Source of the DNA: Desulfuromonadales bacterium
GTDB taxonomy: Bacteria; Desulfobacterota; JAENJC01
Length of the DNA: 64,000 nt
Assembly (NCBI GenBank): GCA_919902985.1
Contig: CAKKSC010000017.1
Span: forward strand, 1 to 64,000
Direction: 5' to 3'
Of the stretch, positions 54,371 through 63,958 are shown piece after piece. Both the position numbers and the translations under genes were made by a program. Below the pieces are notes generated by a model. It worked only from the letters and a program-made list of their open reading frames with translations. It was not told where the DNA came from and did not search any database. Within the stretch, counting starts at the first letter, position 1. Every line of letters starts with the position of its first letter.

Positions 54371-54569
54371 GCCTTTCTTTGCCGCCCTTGACGCCCGCTG
54401 GCCTTTTCGTAACGCCCCTTGTTTCCTTTCTTAGCGAGATAATGAAGCTGAAATGATTATTATACAGGGGAGAAAAAGAGTCAAGAAACTTTATCTTCGT
54501 AAACCATGAAGAAATGGGAACGGATTTATGGTGATTGTCTTACGATATTAAAGAGATGAAGCTCAACTG
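54371..54569. repeat. 199-bp perfect direct repeat, copy 2
   Basis: Identical by eye to 51177-51375. Confidence 0.95.
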
Positions 54570-55316
54570 TCTTCCTGTCTTTCCCATCTCCTTCCTGTGG
54601 GAGAAGAAGAGATCTATCCTGCAAGAGGTACATATATCTGAGAGATCAATTTCAGTCACACCAGCATCCTGCAACTGCAACTGATTTGCCTTTGGGAGGT
54701 CTATATGCCAATTCTTGCCATGTTGAACAGCGACACCCTTCTGATGACCGAAGGCAGATACCACCTCTTCGCCTACTTCATAGCAGCATGGACCTATGGC
54801 AGGCCCTATAGCTGCAGTGATATCCTGTGGCCTTGACCCGAACCGCTCCATCATTATTTCTACAGCCTTTGCCGATATCTTTGAGGCTGTTCCCTTCCAG
54901 CCTGCGTGAATGGCTGCAACAACCCTCTTCTTCCTGTCAAACAGCAGCACAGGCACACAGTCCGCTGTCAGTATCCCTATGGACACACCTTTAACATCCG
55001 TTATTATACCGTCTGCTTCCTGGCTCTTTATCACTTCAGGTGTAATATTTGGATTATCTATTATTACAATCCGGTCGCTGTGGACCTGGCTTACTGTAAA
55101 TATCTTTCCCTCAACGACTCCGAAGGCCGCTCCCACTCGCCTCTTATTTTCAGCCAGGCACTCTGCCCTATCCTCTTCCCTCCGTCCCAGGTTCAGGTAT
55201 GCAAGGTGGCCGGAACTGACCCCCCCTGTCCTTCCAAGAAAGGAATGAACAAGTCCGGGGACTTCTTCAAGCCTTGGGGATGAGTAGTATGTAATTCCCT
55301 GTATTGTTTTCAGCAT
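54540..55316 (-). CDS. pgeF: Polyphenol oxidase family protein (YfiH/PgeF)
   Basis: VHSFLGRTGGVSSGHLAYLNLG, TADCVPVLLFDRKKRVVAAIHAGWKGTASKI, AIGPAIGPCCYEVG. Confidence 0.95.
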   Translation of the reverse strand: MLKTIQGITYYSSPRLEEVPGLVHSFLGRTGGVSSGHLAYLNLGRREEDRAECLAENKRRVGAAFGVVEGKIFTVSQVHSDRIVIIDNPNITPEVIKSQEADGIITDVKGVSIGILTADCVPVLLFDRKKRVVAAIHAGWKGTASKISAKAVEIMMERFGSRPQDITAAIGPAIGPCCYEVGEEVVSAFGHQKGVAVQHGKNWHIDLPKANQLQLQDAGVTEIDLSDICTSCRIDLFFSHRKEMGKTGRQLSFISLIS

Positions 55317-55338
55317 ATTGGACCGACAACTCCATCAT

Positions 55339-55373
55339 CCCCCTCTTAAATTAAGAGGGGGAGCGAGGGGGCG
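55339..55373. repeat. Palindrome CCCCCTCTTAA/TTAAGAGGGGG with AGCGAGGGGGCG tail
   Basis: ccccctcttaaattaagagggggagcgagggggcg. Confidence 0.75.
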
Positions 55374-55383
55374 TTATTCTGCT

Positions 55384-56331
55384 TTAGTCTTTAAGCGCCT
55401 CAAGGACAATCTGAAAGTCGTCCGGGATAGGGGCTGTAAACTCCATATATTTGTTGGTTTCAGGGTGTATGAATCCCAGAATCGTTGCATGAAGGGCCTG
55501 TCTGCCGAGTTTTTTTATGACCTTTCTTATTTTAGGTTCTTTTACTCCGCTGATCCTATCCTTTCCACCATAGACCTGATCTCCAACAACTGGATGGTTT
55601 ATGCTGGAGAGATGCACCCTTATCTGATGAGTCCTGCCTGTCTCCAGCGTCAGCTCCACAAGGGTGAACTGGTCGAACCTGCTCAACACCTTAAAGTGGG
55701 TGACAGCTGTCTTCCCCCTCTTTGTTTTAATAGACATCATATTCCTCTGGGACATGTGCCTGCCGATCTCAGCCTCAATCTTTCCTTTCTCCCCTTTTAT
55801 TACGCCGTGTACAAGGGCTATATATTTCCTCTTAATAGAATGCTTTTTGAACTGGGCACTGAGGGACTGGTGGGCCTTGTCGCTCTTTGCTGCAATAAGA
55901 ACCCCTGTCGTGTCCTTGTCAAGCCTGTGGACTATGCCGGGTCTCAGCTTCCCCCCAATGCCGGAGAGGTCCTTGCAGTGATAAAGCAAGGCGTTTACCA
56001 GGGTCCCTGTATAATTTCCTGCCGCAGGATGCACAACCAGCTTGGCTGGCTTATTTATCACCACCACATCGCTGTCTTCGTACAGGATTTCGAGGGGAAT
56101 AGGCTCAGGAAGGGCCTCTATGGCATCAGGCTCAGGGATGCTTATATCGATCTCTTCTGGCTCCCTGATCTTGTGGCTCGCCTTGGCCTGTTTTTCATTA
56201 ACCTTTACGAGGCCTTCTTCTATCAGCCTCTGTATCTGGGAGCGGGTCAGGGAAGGGTGTTTCAAGGTAAGGAACAGATCAAGCCTCTGTCCTGCATCTT
56301 CTGGTAATACTGTATATTGGGCTTTATTCAT
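55384..56331 (-). CDS. rluD: RluD/RluA-family 23S rRNA pseudouridine synthase
   Basis: S4 domain; GIVHRLDKDTTGVLIAAKS. Confidence 0.95.
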   Translation of the reverse strand: MNKAQYTVLPEDAGQRLDLFLTLKHPSLTRSQIQRLIEEGLVKVNEKQAKASHKIREPEEIDISIPEPDAIEALPEPIPLEILYEDSDVVVINKPAKLVVHPAAGNYTGTLVNALLYHCKDLSGIGGKLRPGIVHRLDKDTTGVLIAAKSDKAHQSLSAQFKKHSIKRKYIALVHGVIKGEKGKIEAEIGRHMSQRNMMSIKTKRGKTAVTHFKVLSRFDQFTLVELTLETGRTHQIRVHLSSINHPVVGDQVYGGKDRISGVKEPKIRKVIKKLGRQALHATILGFIHPETNKYMEFTAPIPDDFQIVLEALKD

Positions 56332-56930
56332 AACAATCTTCCTTTAACAGCATCATCATACTCCTCAGGGGTGTTGATATTTACAAAGGGTGAGGGCTCG
56401 GAGATATAAGGTGCAAGCTCATCTTCCGTTACCTCTTTTACCCTTACTTCAGGGTAAAAGCCTATTATCCTCAAATCTCCTTTATTTATCATCTCCTTTA
56501 TCTTATTAATGCATTTTTTTGAATATACAGCATGAAGGGGTTCATGGCCGTCTCTCAGTCGCGGCACGACTACATCGTAACCTTTATTCAGATTTATAAG
56601 AAATTCTATCAGCTCTCTTCTGAGAAATGGCATATCGCAGGAGGCTATGAATGAGTAATCATGTGAAGAATGGACAAGGCCAGTGTATATGCCGCCCAGG
56701 GAGCCCTTACCTGGGAATATATCGGTTACTGTCTTAATGCCGAGGTTCGCGTATTCTTCAGGGGTATTGGTAACAAGTATTACCTCTGGAAATATTGATT
56801 TGAACAGGTCAACAGTATGCTCAATTATGCTCCTGCCGCCGAAGTCAAGGAGTGCTTTGTTGCGACCCATCCGGCTGCTTTTACCGCCGGCAAGGATTAT
56901 CCCGGTAACTTCAAGCCTTAGGTTTCCCAT
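56328..56930 (-). CDS. mobA: Molybdenum cofactor guanylyltransferase
   Basis: GIILAGGKSSRMGRNKALLDFGGRSII. Confidence 0.95.
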   Translation of the reverse strand: MGNLRLEVTGIILAGGKSSRMGRNKALLDFGGRSIIEHTVDLFKSIFPEVILVTNTPEEYANLGIKTVTDIFPGKGSLGGIYTGLVHSSHDYSFIASCDMPFLRRELIEFLINLNKGYDVVVPRLRDGHEPLHAVYSKKCINKIKEMINKGDLRIIGFYPEVRVKEVTEDELAPYISEPSPFVNINTPEEYDDAVKGRLL

Positions 56931-57633
56931 TTTTCCTGGTCTTGATCTTTATGACTATATCCTCCGCCTTCTGGCACCCCTTTAACGCGGAGAGAGAGCC
57001 TAAGATTGAGTTGGCTAAAAGTAGTTCAATGAAAGGCTTGAGCGGAACATGTTTCCCGTCCACTACAAGCGATATCCTTTCAGGCCTGAAGCCCTTTATC
57101 ACCTTTTCCTCTATTATGTCTGCCAGACCTTTGGCGTCGTTTATGTCGACCCTTGGGACCTTTACCTCTACCGGATAGTCAGATGCCACTGCTATCAGAT
57201 TCTCATCCTCGGTACATATAAGCTCCCTGTTCTGTGCCTTCCTTGAGACCTCCACCTTTGGGTAGGCCTCCCTCTTGTACCCTTCAGATATGATCAGGTC
57301 GGCATCCTGAATATACCTCGACCTTATCTCTTCCAGGGTCATGTCCCTGTCAGTGTCGCTGATGACAGCGATCTTTTCAGGGGACGAGATGATTGTTGTT
57401 CCGGCCCCTGCCTTCTTGTGCCGCCAGGAGTCCTTTCCTTCCTTATCTACATCAAACCCGTGGACATCATGTTTTATTGTAGCAACCCTGTAACCCTTCT
57501 TTATCAGCTCAGGGATGAGCTTTTCAAGGAGGGTGGTCTTGCCGCTGTCGGATGTTCCGACTATGGAAACTATAGGTATCATGGTTGGTGAGTATAGCAG
57601 AAAGGTAGGATAGAGGCAATCAATTCCTGCCAA
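56911..57633 (-). CDS. mobB: Molybdopterin-guanine dinucleotide biosynthesis protein MobB
   Basis: IVGTSDSGKTTLLEKLIPELIKKGYRVATIKHDVHGFDVD. Confidence 0.95.
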   Translation of the reverse strand: MAGIDCLYPTFLLYSPTMIPIVSIVGTSDSGKTTLLEKLIPELIKKGYRVATIKHDVHGFDVDKEGKDSWRHKKAGAGTTIISSPEKIAVISDTDRDMTLEEIRSRYIQDADLIISEGYKREAYPKVEVSRKAQNRELICTEDENLIAVASDYPVEVKVPRVDINDAKGLADIIEEKVIKGFRPERISLVVDGKHVPLKPFIELLLANSILGSLSALKGCQKAEDIVIKIKTRKNGKPKA

Positions 57634-57714
57634 AGGTTACCAAAATACTCCTATGGTAGAAATCCGTTGACATACTTAGTGGAGAAACATAAAATGCCGC
57701 CCATATAGTTATTT

Positions 57715-57771
57715 ATACCAAGTTGCTTTCAAACATATATTTTAAGCCAACATCGAAAGCTTACTTGGTAT
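57715..57771. repeat. ATACCAAGT-family inverted-repeat element, copy 2
   Basis: ATACCAAGTTGCTTTCAAACATATATTTTAAGCCAACATCGAAAGCTTACTTGGTAT. Confidence 0.85.
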
Positions 57772-57801
57772 TCAGTTACGAGTAACACTGAAAGGGAGGC
57801 G

Positions 57802-58854
57802 ATGGACAATCAGGCAAGCGATCATAATACAGAGCCCGTTTCGACCCACAGGGATGTAAAAGTTTTCTTGTACTTTGTCTTCGCTTCCGTCCTGGCGGCC
57901 ATCGTAAATCCAGCAGATGCCCGTCCGATAAGAGGCGTTGTGCACATCTCGCCATTGCCTCAATTTATACGTGCCAAAGCTGCCATAGTTGTTGATCCCA
58001 ACGGGTCGGTCATTTACGCCAAGAACCAGGACGTCAGACTTCCGCCTGCAAGCACAACCAAGCTTCTTACAGCAATGGTGGCTTTGGACAAAATTGCCCC
58101 CGAATTAAAGGTCAGAATAAATAAATCTGCTATAAAACCTCACTCAGCTCCGCCGAGGGTAAGGGTTAATGAGGAGTTAACCGTGTCAGACCTCTTGCAC
58201 CTTGCGCTTATGAAGTCTGTAAACTCCGCAGCAGTGGCGCTGGCCGAAGGGGCGGCAGGCTCTGAGGAAGAGTTTGTGGAATTGATGAATCAGAAGACGC
58301 TGGCCATAGGGGCGGTAAATAGCAAGTTTGCAAATGCATCCGGCCTGCCTGAAGGAGTTCAATACACTACTGTTTATGACCTTACACTGATACTGAGTGA
58401 GGCCCTTAAGTATCCTATGATCAAAGAGATATTGGGCAAAAAGGAATACCTTGTCGTGACAGGCGGAGGAAGGAGTATCCATATCAGAAACACAGACAGG
58501 CTTCTGTGGGCAACAGACAATATGATTGGTGGAAAAACAGGGTATACGCGCAACGCACAACACTGCTTTGTAGGAGCGTTCCAAACCGATGACGGCCCGT
58601 TATTTACAGCCGTTCTGGGAACGAGGTCGAGAAACAGGATGTGGAAAAGCACAGAAGTGCTGTATGGTATTGGCTGCGGTTTACAAGCCATTCCGTCTAT
58701 AAAATTTGCCAATGCCTATGACAGGAGGGTATCCATTGTTTCAGGCAATAAAGGTAAAAACAGTACCGTAAAACATAAGAAGAGCCGCAGGGTCGGACAT
58801 ACGTCAAAACAGAAGCATAAAGAACCGGCAATCAGGCTTGTAAGAAAATATTGA
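57802..58854 (+). CDS. D-alanyl-D-alanine carboxypeptidase
   Basis: PPASTTKLLTAMVAL (SxxK), SVNSAAVALAEG (SxN), GGKTGYT (KTG). Confidence 0.95.
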   Translation: MDNQASDHNTEPVSTHRDVKVFLYFVFASVLAAIVNPADARPIRGVVHISPLPQFIRAKAAIVVDPNGSVIYAKNQDVRLPPASTTKLLTAMVALDKIAPELKVRINKSAIKPHSAPPRVRVNEELTVSDLLHLALMKSVNSAAVALAEGAAGSEEEFVELMNQKTLAIGAVNSKFANASGLPEGVQYTTVYDLTLILSEALKYPMIKEILGKKEYLVVTGGGRSIHIRNTDRLLWATDNMIGGKTGYTRNAQHCFVGAFQTDDGPLFTAVLGTRSRNRMWKSTEVLYGIGCGLQAIPSIKFANAYDRRVSIVSGNKGKNSTVKHKKSRRVGHTSKQKHKEPAIRLVRKY

Positions 58855-58909
58855 TTAGTTCCATTACACATGATATGCTGTCGCCATAAAAAACTTAGGA
58901 GGATTCAAA

Positions 58910-59314
58910 ATGAAAACCATTTCAATCATCGCAGCAACGCTTTTGGCTATCCTGACTATCGGGGGCCTGGACAGAATTGAGGCTGCTGAAAAGGGCAAGA
59001 CCGCTTCTGCAAAGACAGAGGTATACAAGGTGGAAGAACTGTATGCCAAGAAGGAGGAGCTAAACGGGAAGAAGGTCACTGTCAAGGGGAAGGTAGTAAA
59101 GTTCAGTGCCGGAATTATGGGCAAGAACTGGATTCACTTGCAAGATGGAAGCGGCAAACAGGGAACAAACGATATAACTATTACTACAGATCAAAATACT
59201 TCAATTGGAGAGAATATTACTGTAACAGGCAACCTGGTTACTAACAAGGACTTCGGCGCTGGATACAAGTACGAGGCTATCATTGAAGAGGCCACTGTCA
59301 AGGCTGAGAAGTAA
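58910..59314 (+). CDS. Secreted OB-fold (NrfJ-like) protein
   Basis: Signal peptide; VTVKGKVVKFSAGIMGKNWIHLQDGSG. Confidence 0.8.
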   Translation: MKTISIIAATLLAILTIGGLDRIEAAEKGKTASAKTEVYKVEELYAKKEELNGKKVTVKGKVVKFSAGIMGKNWIHLQDGSGKQGTNDITITTDQNTSIGENITVTGNLVTNKDFGAGYKYEAIIEEATVKAEK

Positions 59315-59330
59315 TACAGAATAGAGATTC

Positions 59331-59374
59331 AAAAGATGAGCCCATAAAGCGATGCTTTATGGGCTCATCTTTTT
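59331..59374. terminator. Bidirectional intrinsic terminator, 20-bp perfect stem
   Basis: AAAAGATGAGCCCATAAAGC gat GCTTTATGGGCTCATCTTTT between convergent genes. Confidence 0.95.
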
Positions 59375-59378
59375 AGCG

Positions 59379-59912
59379 CTATTGTTGATCCACTACCTGG
59401 GTGTCTGCAAAGATGTCACCGATCCTTATGCCGCCGTCGTCTGTATAAATAAGATAAGATTCAAAGAATAACACAACCAGCCCGACTGTAAAGAACAGTA
59501 TCAAGCCCAGGATTGGAATAAAAAAAACGAAGAGGGCAATGAGCCCTATGGGTATGTTTCTTAGAATGGAGTCCTTGAAGTTGCACGGCATCCCTGTTTT
59601 CAGGTTGACCACCTTCAGCCCTATAAGCTTCTTTCCAAGGCTCCTCCCCTCAAAGAAGCCGTCTGCAATGAGGGAATATGTCAGAGCTGCCATAGAGCCG
59701 ACAGGAGCCTTTATGGCCGTTCCTAAAGCTCCTATTATCAGGAAATCTATGAATTTGGCCAGGAAACGGTTCAGGAGATCGGCCTTGCTAAACTCCTTTT
59801 CTTCCGCTTCGGTTTCCACATCATCCCTTTCTCTTTCAGGCAGAAGGGGTTCTTTATTCTCCGAAACCTCTTCGCTCACTTCTTTCTCCATGCCAGAGGC
59901 TGATATATACAC
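59379..59912 (-). CDS. RDD family membrane protein
   Basis: LLNRFLAKFIDFLIIGALG...FEGRSLGKKLIGLKVV. Confidence 0.9.
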   Translation of the reverse strand: MYISASGMEKEVSEEVSENKEPLLPERERDDVETEAEEKEFSKADLLNRFLAKFIDFLIIGALGTAIKAPVGSMAALTYSLIADGFFEGRSLGKKLIGLKVVNLKTGMPCNFKDSILRNIPIGLIALFVFFIPILGLILFFTVGLVVLFFESYLIYTDDGGIRIGDIFADTQVVDQQ

Positions 59913-61048
59913 TTAGGTTCCTCTGCAAGATAATCCCCGTGAACAGCATAAGCCCTTGCCCTGGAACCTCCGCAGACCTTTTTATATTCGGCGCAGGCCC
60001 CGCATTTACCCTTTAGCTTTTCCTCATCTCTCAGTTCTTTAAATAGGGGGGCATCTCTATAGACATCTACCAGGCTGTTCCTTCTCACATTCCCGGCCGA
60101 TAAAGGCAGGAAGCCGCTTGGATAGATCTCACCCATATGAGATATAAAAACAAAGCCGTTTCCGTCGTTTACGCCTCTCGGCGCGCGGTGCATACCGTCC
60201 TTGAACATGGCAAAACCGGGGCCCTGGAAATTCCCGCCCTCTCTCTCGCCCGTAGCCTGTCTCTCCGCCTTTTTCCTCTGGAGGATTACCCTTCTATAAT
60301 GGGTTGCAGCCGTTGTCTTTATGTTATATGGCATAACCAGAGATTTTTCATAAAGCCAGTTAAGGACTTCTTCGTACTCCTCACCGGTTATGTCGTCCTT
60401 CTCCTCTCCCCTCCCGCATGGCACAAGGAAAAAGACTGACCACAGGACTGCATCAAAACTCTTTACCAGTTTTGATATCTCTTCAAGTTCGGCCCTGTTA
60501 TAGTTTGTCACCGTAGTGTTTATCTGGATAGGCAACTTTGCCTCTCTGGCACTATTCACTGCATCCATTGTAAGTTTATAAGAACCCGGCACCTGCCTGA
60601 ACCTGTCATGAGATGCAGCAGTTGCGCCGTCCAGAGAAATGGCCATCCTGGAAAGACCCTTCTCAACGCACTTGAATATGTTATCCCTCGTAAGAAGGGG
60701 CGTAGCTGAAGGAGTCATGGCCATCCTTAAACCTATCTTGACCCCGTGTTCTATAAAGTCAAATACATCCTCCCTTTTTAGGGGATCGCCGCCAGTTATT
60801 ACAAATAGAGGGTTGCCGAATTTTTTGACTTCCTCAAGGACCTTGAAACCCTCTTCTTTCGAAAGCTCCAACGGGTTCCGATGAGGCTGGGCCTCTGCTC
60901 TGCAGTGGATGCATGCAAGATCACACGCCTGGGTTACCTCCCAAATGACTATAAAAGGAGATTCATTAAAGTCCACCATAAGCCCTTCCGGCATGGCGGA
61001 CTCGAACTTGAATTTTTTATCATCATTTCCCGTTGCAAAGCTTTCCAT
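59876..61048 (-). CDS. Radical SAM/SPASM domain protein
   Basis: CDLACIHCRAEAQ radical SAM cysteines; CGACAEYKKVCGGSRARAY SPASM-like. Confidence 0.95.
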   Translation of the reverse strand: MESFATGNDDKKFKFESAMPEGLMVDFNESPFIVIWEVTQACDLACIHCRAEAQPHRNPLELSKEEGFKVLEEVKKFGNPLFVITGGDPLKREDVFDFIEHGVKIGLRMAMTPSATPLLTRDNIFKCVEKGLSRMAISLDGATAASHDRFRQVPGSYKLTMDAVNSAREAKLPIQINTTVTNYNRAELEEISKLVKSFDAVLWSVFFLVPCGRGEEKDDITGEEYEEVLNWLYEKSLVMPYNIKTTAATHYRRVILQRKKAERQATGEREGGNFQGPGFAMFKDGMHRAPRGVNDGNGFVFISHMGEIYPSGFLPLSAGNVRRNSLVDVYRDAPLFKELRDEEKLKGKCGACAEYKKVCGGSRARAYAVHGDYLAEEPKCIYQPLAWRKK

Positions 61049-61129
61049 TATTTCTCCTTATAAGCCAATAAATGCTCCAAACCCTTTCAGGAAAAGCCTT
61101 ATATCACCAAGATGGGACTGACATAACGT

Positions 61130-61163
61130 AAAGATATTAACAGGTTGAAGGGGAGATGACAAG
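61130..61163. repeat. Short dispersed repeat, copy 2
   Basis: AAAGATATTAACAGGTTGAAGGGGAGATGACAAG. Confidence 0.7.
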
Positions 61164-61187
61164 AAAATTTAAGGTGCGGCGTGAAAT

Positions 61188-61520
61188 GAAAAAGGCTCAG
61201 ACCGGCAGTCCGAGCCTAAACAGTCAGGCGAGTCCATTTAAACCGTCAATTGGTTGAATAAAGCGGCTTTCAAAGGTTGTCGAATGTGTAGCGCAACCCT
61301 CTAAGTTCCCTTTAACGGATTTCCGCTTCTACAACAGCGTCATCCTTCTCGACGAGTCTCTTTCGGGGCTCAATCCCTTCAACCTTTTGGCTTGTGGTCT
61401 GCCTACTGTCCTACGCATAAAGCCTGACGTTCCCGCCAGACCTCCAAGTACCCGCTACTTGGCTGACCTTCCGGGACGGGATTCGCACCCGCTTGATTAT
61501 ACGACCTTGCCCGGCCGCAC
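61188..61520 (-). ncRNA. Structured RNA, probably the 5' part of a group II intron, ending in a terminator-like hairpin; no RT ORF
   Basis: Minus strand starts GTGCGGCCGGGCAAGG... (GUGYG-type 5' end), several local stems (GCGGGTGCGAATCCCGT, CCAAGTAGCGGGTACTTGG), and ends AGGCTCGGACTGCCGGTCTGAGCCTTTTT. Confidence 0.5.
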
Positions 61521-61548
61521 TGAAGACGCGACCCCTATGGCGCCTTGA

Positions 61549-61818
61549 TTAATCATTCTCAAAATCAATATCATGATCGGAGGGTTCGATAAACTTTGTG
61601 CCAGATTTAATTTCGTCGTATTTTTGACTACCAAGTAATTGCATAATCATGCATATCAAGGTTTTCAAAAAACTTTGGATAGTAAATCAGCGTATATTCA
61701 TGATATGGGTTTAAACGCAATGTCTCCTTAAAAAAGTTTATAGGCAATCTCAGTATCACTTTGTTTCCAATGCATAAAGGCAAGGTTCGTTTTTATTCAA
61801 CCAGTCAAGGATAGGCAT
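61549..61818 (-). pseudogene. Decayed protein-coding remnant of unknown family
   Basis: Segments in shifted frames: MPILDWLNKNEPCLYAL / HWKQSDTEIAYKLF / ETLRLNPYHEYTLIYYPKFFENLDMHDYAI / LLGSQKYDEIKSGTKFIEPSDHDIDFEND*. Confidence 0.5.
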
Positions 61819-62005
61819 TTTTATATTCCAGGAAGAGGCTCAAATTATCCGATAAATTTTGCCCTTATTTATACAATGACATAGGCCGGGAAGTCAATTG
61901 GAAACAAGGGATGACGCATAAAAGAACGGGGACGATAATACGAGGGATTTGTATAGCCTCAATCCTCTATTGCCTCAGTTGCCATATTTTGTTACCATAA
62001 AAATC

Positions 62006-63925
62006 ATGAAGTTGAAAACATACGATGTAATGGTCATAGGCGCAGGTCATGCAGGGTGCGAGGCGTCGCTGGCCGCTGCCAGGATGGGGCTTTCAACCCT
62101 TTGCCTGACCATAAATCTGGACACCATAGGTCTTATGTCCTGTAATCCTGCCATTGGCGGGCTTGCAAAGGGGCATCTTGTAAAGGAGATAGACGCCCTT
62201 GGCGGGGAAATGGCGAAGAATACTGATGCAACAGGCATCCAGTTTAGGATACTTAACGCCAGCAAGGGACCTGCCGTCCGTGGGAGTAGGGCACAGGCAG
62301 ACAGGACCCTTTACAAGAATAGGATGAAGACGGTCATGGAGTCCCAGCCTAACTTAGATGTGAAGCAGGGGATTGTGGACGATATCCTTGTGGAGGGCGG
62401 ACAGGTTCTTGGAGTAAGGAGCAATATAGGGGTTGAATACCTCGGAAAGACCGTTGTAATAACCTCAGGGACCTTCATGAAGGGGCTGATACATGTGGGG
62501 CTTGTGAATTACGCTGGTGGTCGCTCTGGAGACCTCCCTTCAGAGAAGCTCTCCGACAGTCTTAGAAACCTTGGCTTTGTCATAGGAAGACTTAAGACAG
62601 GTACATGCCCCAGGCTTGACGCCAAGACCATAGACTTCTCAAGCCTTATACCTCAGCATGGAGATGAGCCTCCCGCTCCCTTCTCCTTTTCCACAAAAGA
62701 GATAACCCAGAGGCAGGTACCATGCTACATGACCTATACCAGCGAGGAGACCCACAACATAATCAGGAGCGCTCTGGACCGGTCACCCCTTTACTCAGGC
62801 GTCATTCAGGGAGTTGGTCCCCGTTATTGCCCTTCTATTGAGGATAAGATAGTGAGGTTCCCGGATAAGATAAGGCATCAGATATTCCTTGAACCCGAAG
62901 GGTATGCAACCCAGGAGATTTACCCCAACGGACTTTCTACCTCCCTTCCTTACGATGTTCAGTTGAATATGGTAAGGTCTATCCCAGGCCTTGAAAATGC
63001 TGAGATAATGAGGCCAGGTTATGCCATAGAATATGACTTTGCTCAGCCGACCCAGCTTAAGCCTTCTCTTGAGACTAAGATAGTCAGTGGGCTATTCTTT
63101 GCCGGGCAGATAAACGGCACTTCTGGTTACGAGGAGGCGGCAGCCCAGGGACTCATCGCAGGTATAAATGCGTCCCTCTTGGTCACAGGGGAGGATCCGT
63201 TGATAATTGACCGATCCGAAGGTTACATAGGGGTGATGATAGACGACTTGGTGACAAAGGGGACCAATGAGCCTTACAGGATGTTTACATCAAGGGCCGA
63301 ATACAGGCTTCATCTTCGCGAAGATAACGCCGATCTGAGACTGAGGGAGAAGGGTTATCAGATTGGGCTTGTCTCTAAGGATGATTGCATGGCCTTTGTA
63401 GAAAAGAAAAAAGAGATTGAGGCTGAGACTGAGCGACTGAAGACCGTGAAAGTCCCGCCAACGTCTGAAGTGAACTGTAGATTAGGGTCTTTGGGGTCTG
63501 TGCATCTTATAGAGCCGATAACTATGGAAGACCTTTTGAAGAGACCTGAAATAAGGTATAAAGATTTGGTGGAATTAGAAGCCGGGGACAGTCCCGATTC
63601 TACGACTTCGCTGCGCTCCGTCCGTAAATCCGGGACAGTCCCCTCAGTTGCCCAACAGGTGGAGATTCAAATAAAATATCAGGGGTACATAAATAGGCAG
63701 ATGGTGCAGGTTGAGAGGTTCAGGAAGATGGAAAAGATGAGGATACCGGATGACGTGGATTACTCCGAGGTACCCAGTATCTCAAGAGAGGTGCGGGACA
63801 AGCTTTGTAAGATAAGGCCTCTTTCTATTGGCCAGGCGTCGAGGATTTCAGGAGTAACCCCTGCGGCGCTATCGATATTGATGGTTTATCTTAAGGGCAG
63901 AGCGCAAAAAAGGACATTCTCATAG
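62006..63925 (+). CDS. mnmG: tRNA uridine-5-carboxymethylaminomethyl modification enzyme MnmG (start at M20 of the 61949 ORF)
   Basis: [74 protein letters not shown]. Confidence 0.97.
   Translation: MKLKTYDVMVIGAGHAGCEASLAAARMGLSTLCLTINLDTIGLMSCNPAIGGLAKGHLVKEIDALGGEMAKNTDATGIQFRILNASKGPAVRGSRAQADRTLYKNRMKTVMESQPNLDVKQGIVDDILVEGGQVLGVRSNIGVEYLGKTVVITSGTFMKGLIHVGLVNYAGGRSGDLPSEKLSDSLRNLGFVIGRLKTGTCPRLDAKTIDFSSLIPQHGDEPPAPFSFSTKEITQRQVPCYMTYTSEETHNIIRSALDRSPLYSGVIQGVGPRYCPSIEDKIVRFPDKIRHQIFLEPEGYATQEIYPNGLSTSLPYDVQLNMVRSIPGLENAEIMRPGYAIEYDFAQPTQLKPSLETKIVSGLFFAGQINGTSGYEEAAAQGLIAGINASLLVTGEDPLIIDRSEGYIGVMIDDLVTKGTNEPYRMFTSRAEYRLHLREDNADLRLREKGYQIGLVSKDDCMAFVEKKKEIEAETERLKTVKVPPTSEVNCRLGSLGSVHLIEPITMEDLLKRPEIRYKDLVELEAGDSPDSTTSLRSVRKSGTVPSVAQQVEIQIKYQGYINRQMVQVERFRKMEKMRIPDDVDYSEVPSISREVRDKLCKIRPLSIGQASRISGVTPAALSILMVYLKGRAQKRTFS
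63584..63643. repeat. 60-bp palindromic insertion inside mnmG
   Basis: GGGGACAGTCCC...GGGACAGTCCCC bounding an in-frame 20-codon segment. Confidence 0.8.
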
Positions 63926-63958
63926 TGAATGCGAGCATTAATACCCATTCCGGGTATA

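Noticed and set aside
51040-54420. Possible integron cassette array with attC sites
   Set aside because: Recurring spacers lack convincing GTTRRRY/RYYYAAC core pairs and no integron integrase is visible.
61188-61520. tmRNA or RNase P RNA
   Set aside because: No tmRNA tRNA-like ends or tag reading frame, and no RNase P conserved blocks (for example GAGGAAAGTCC).
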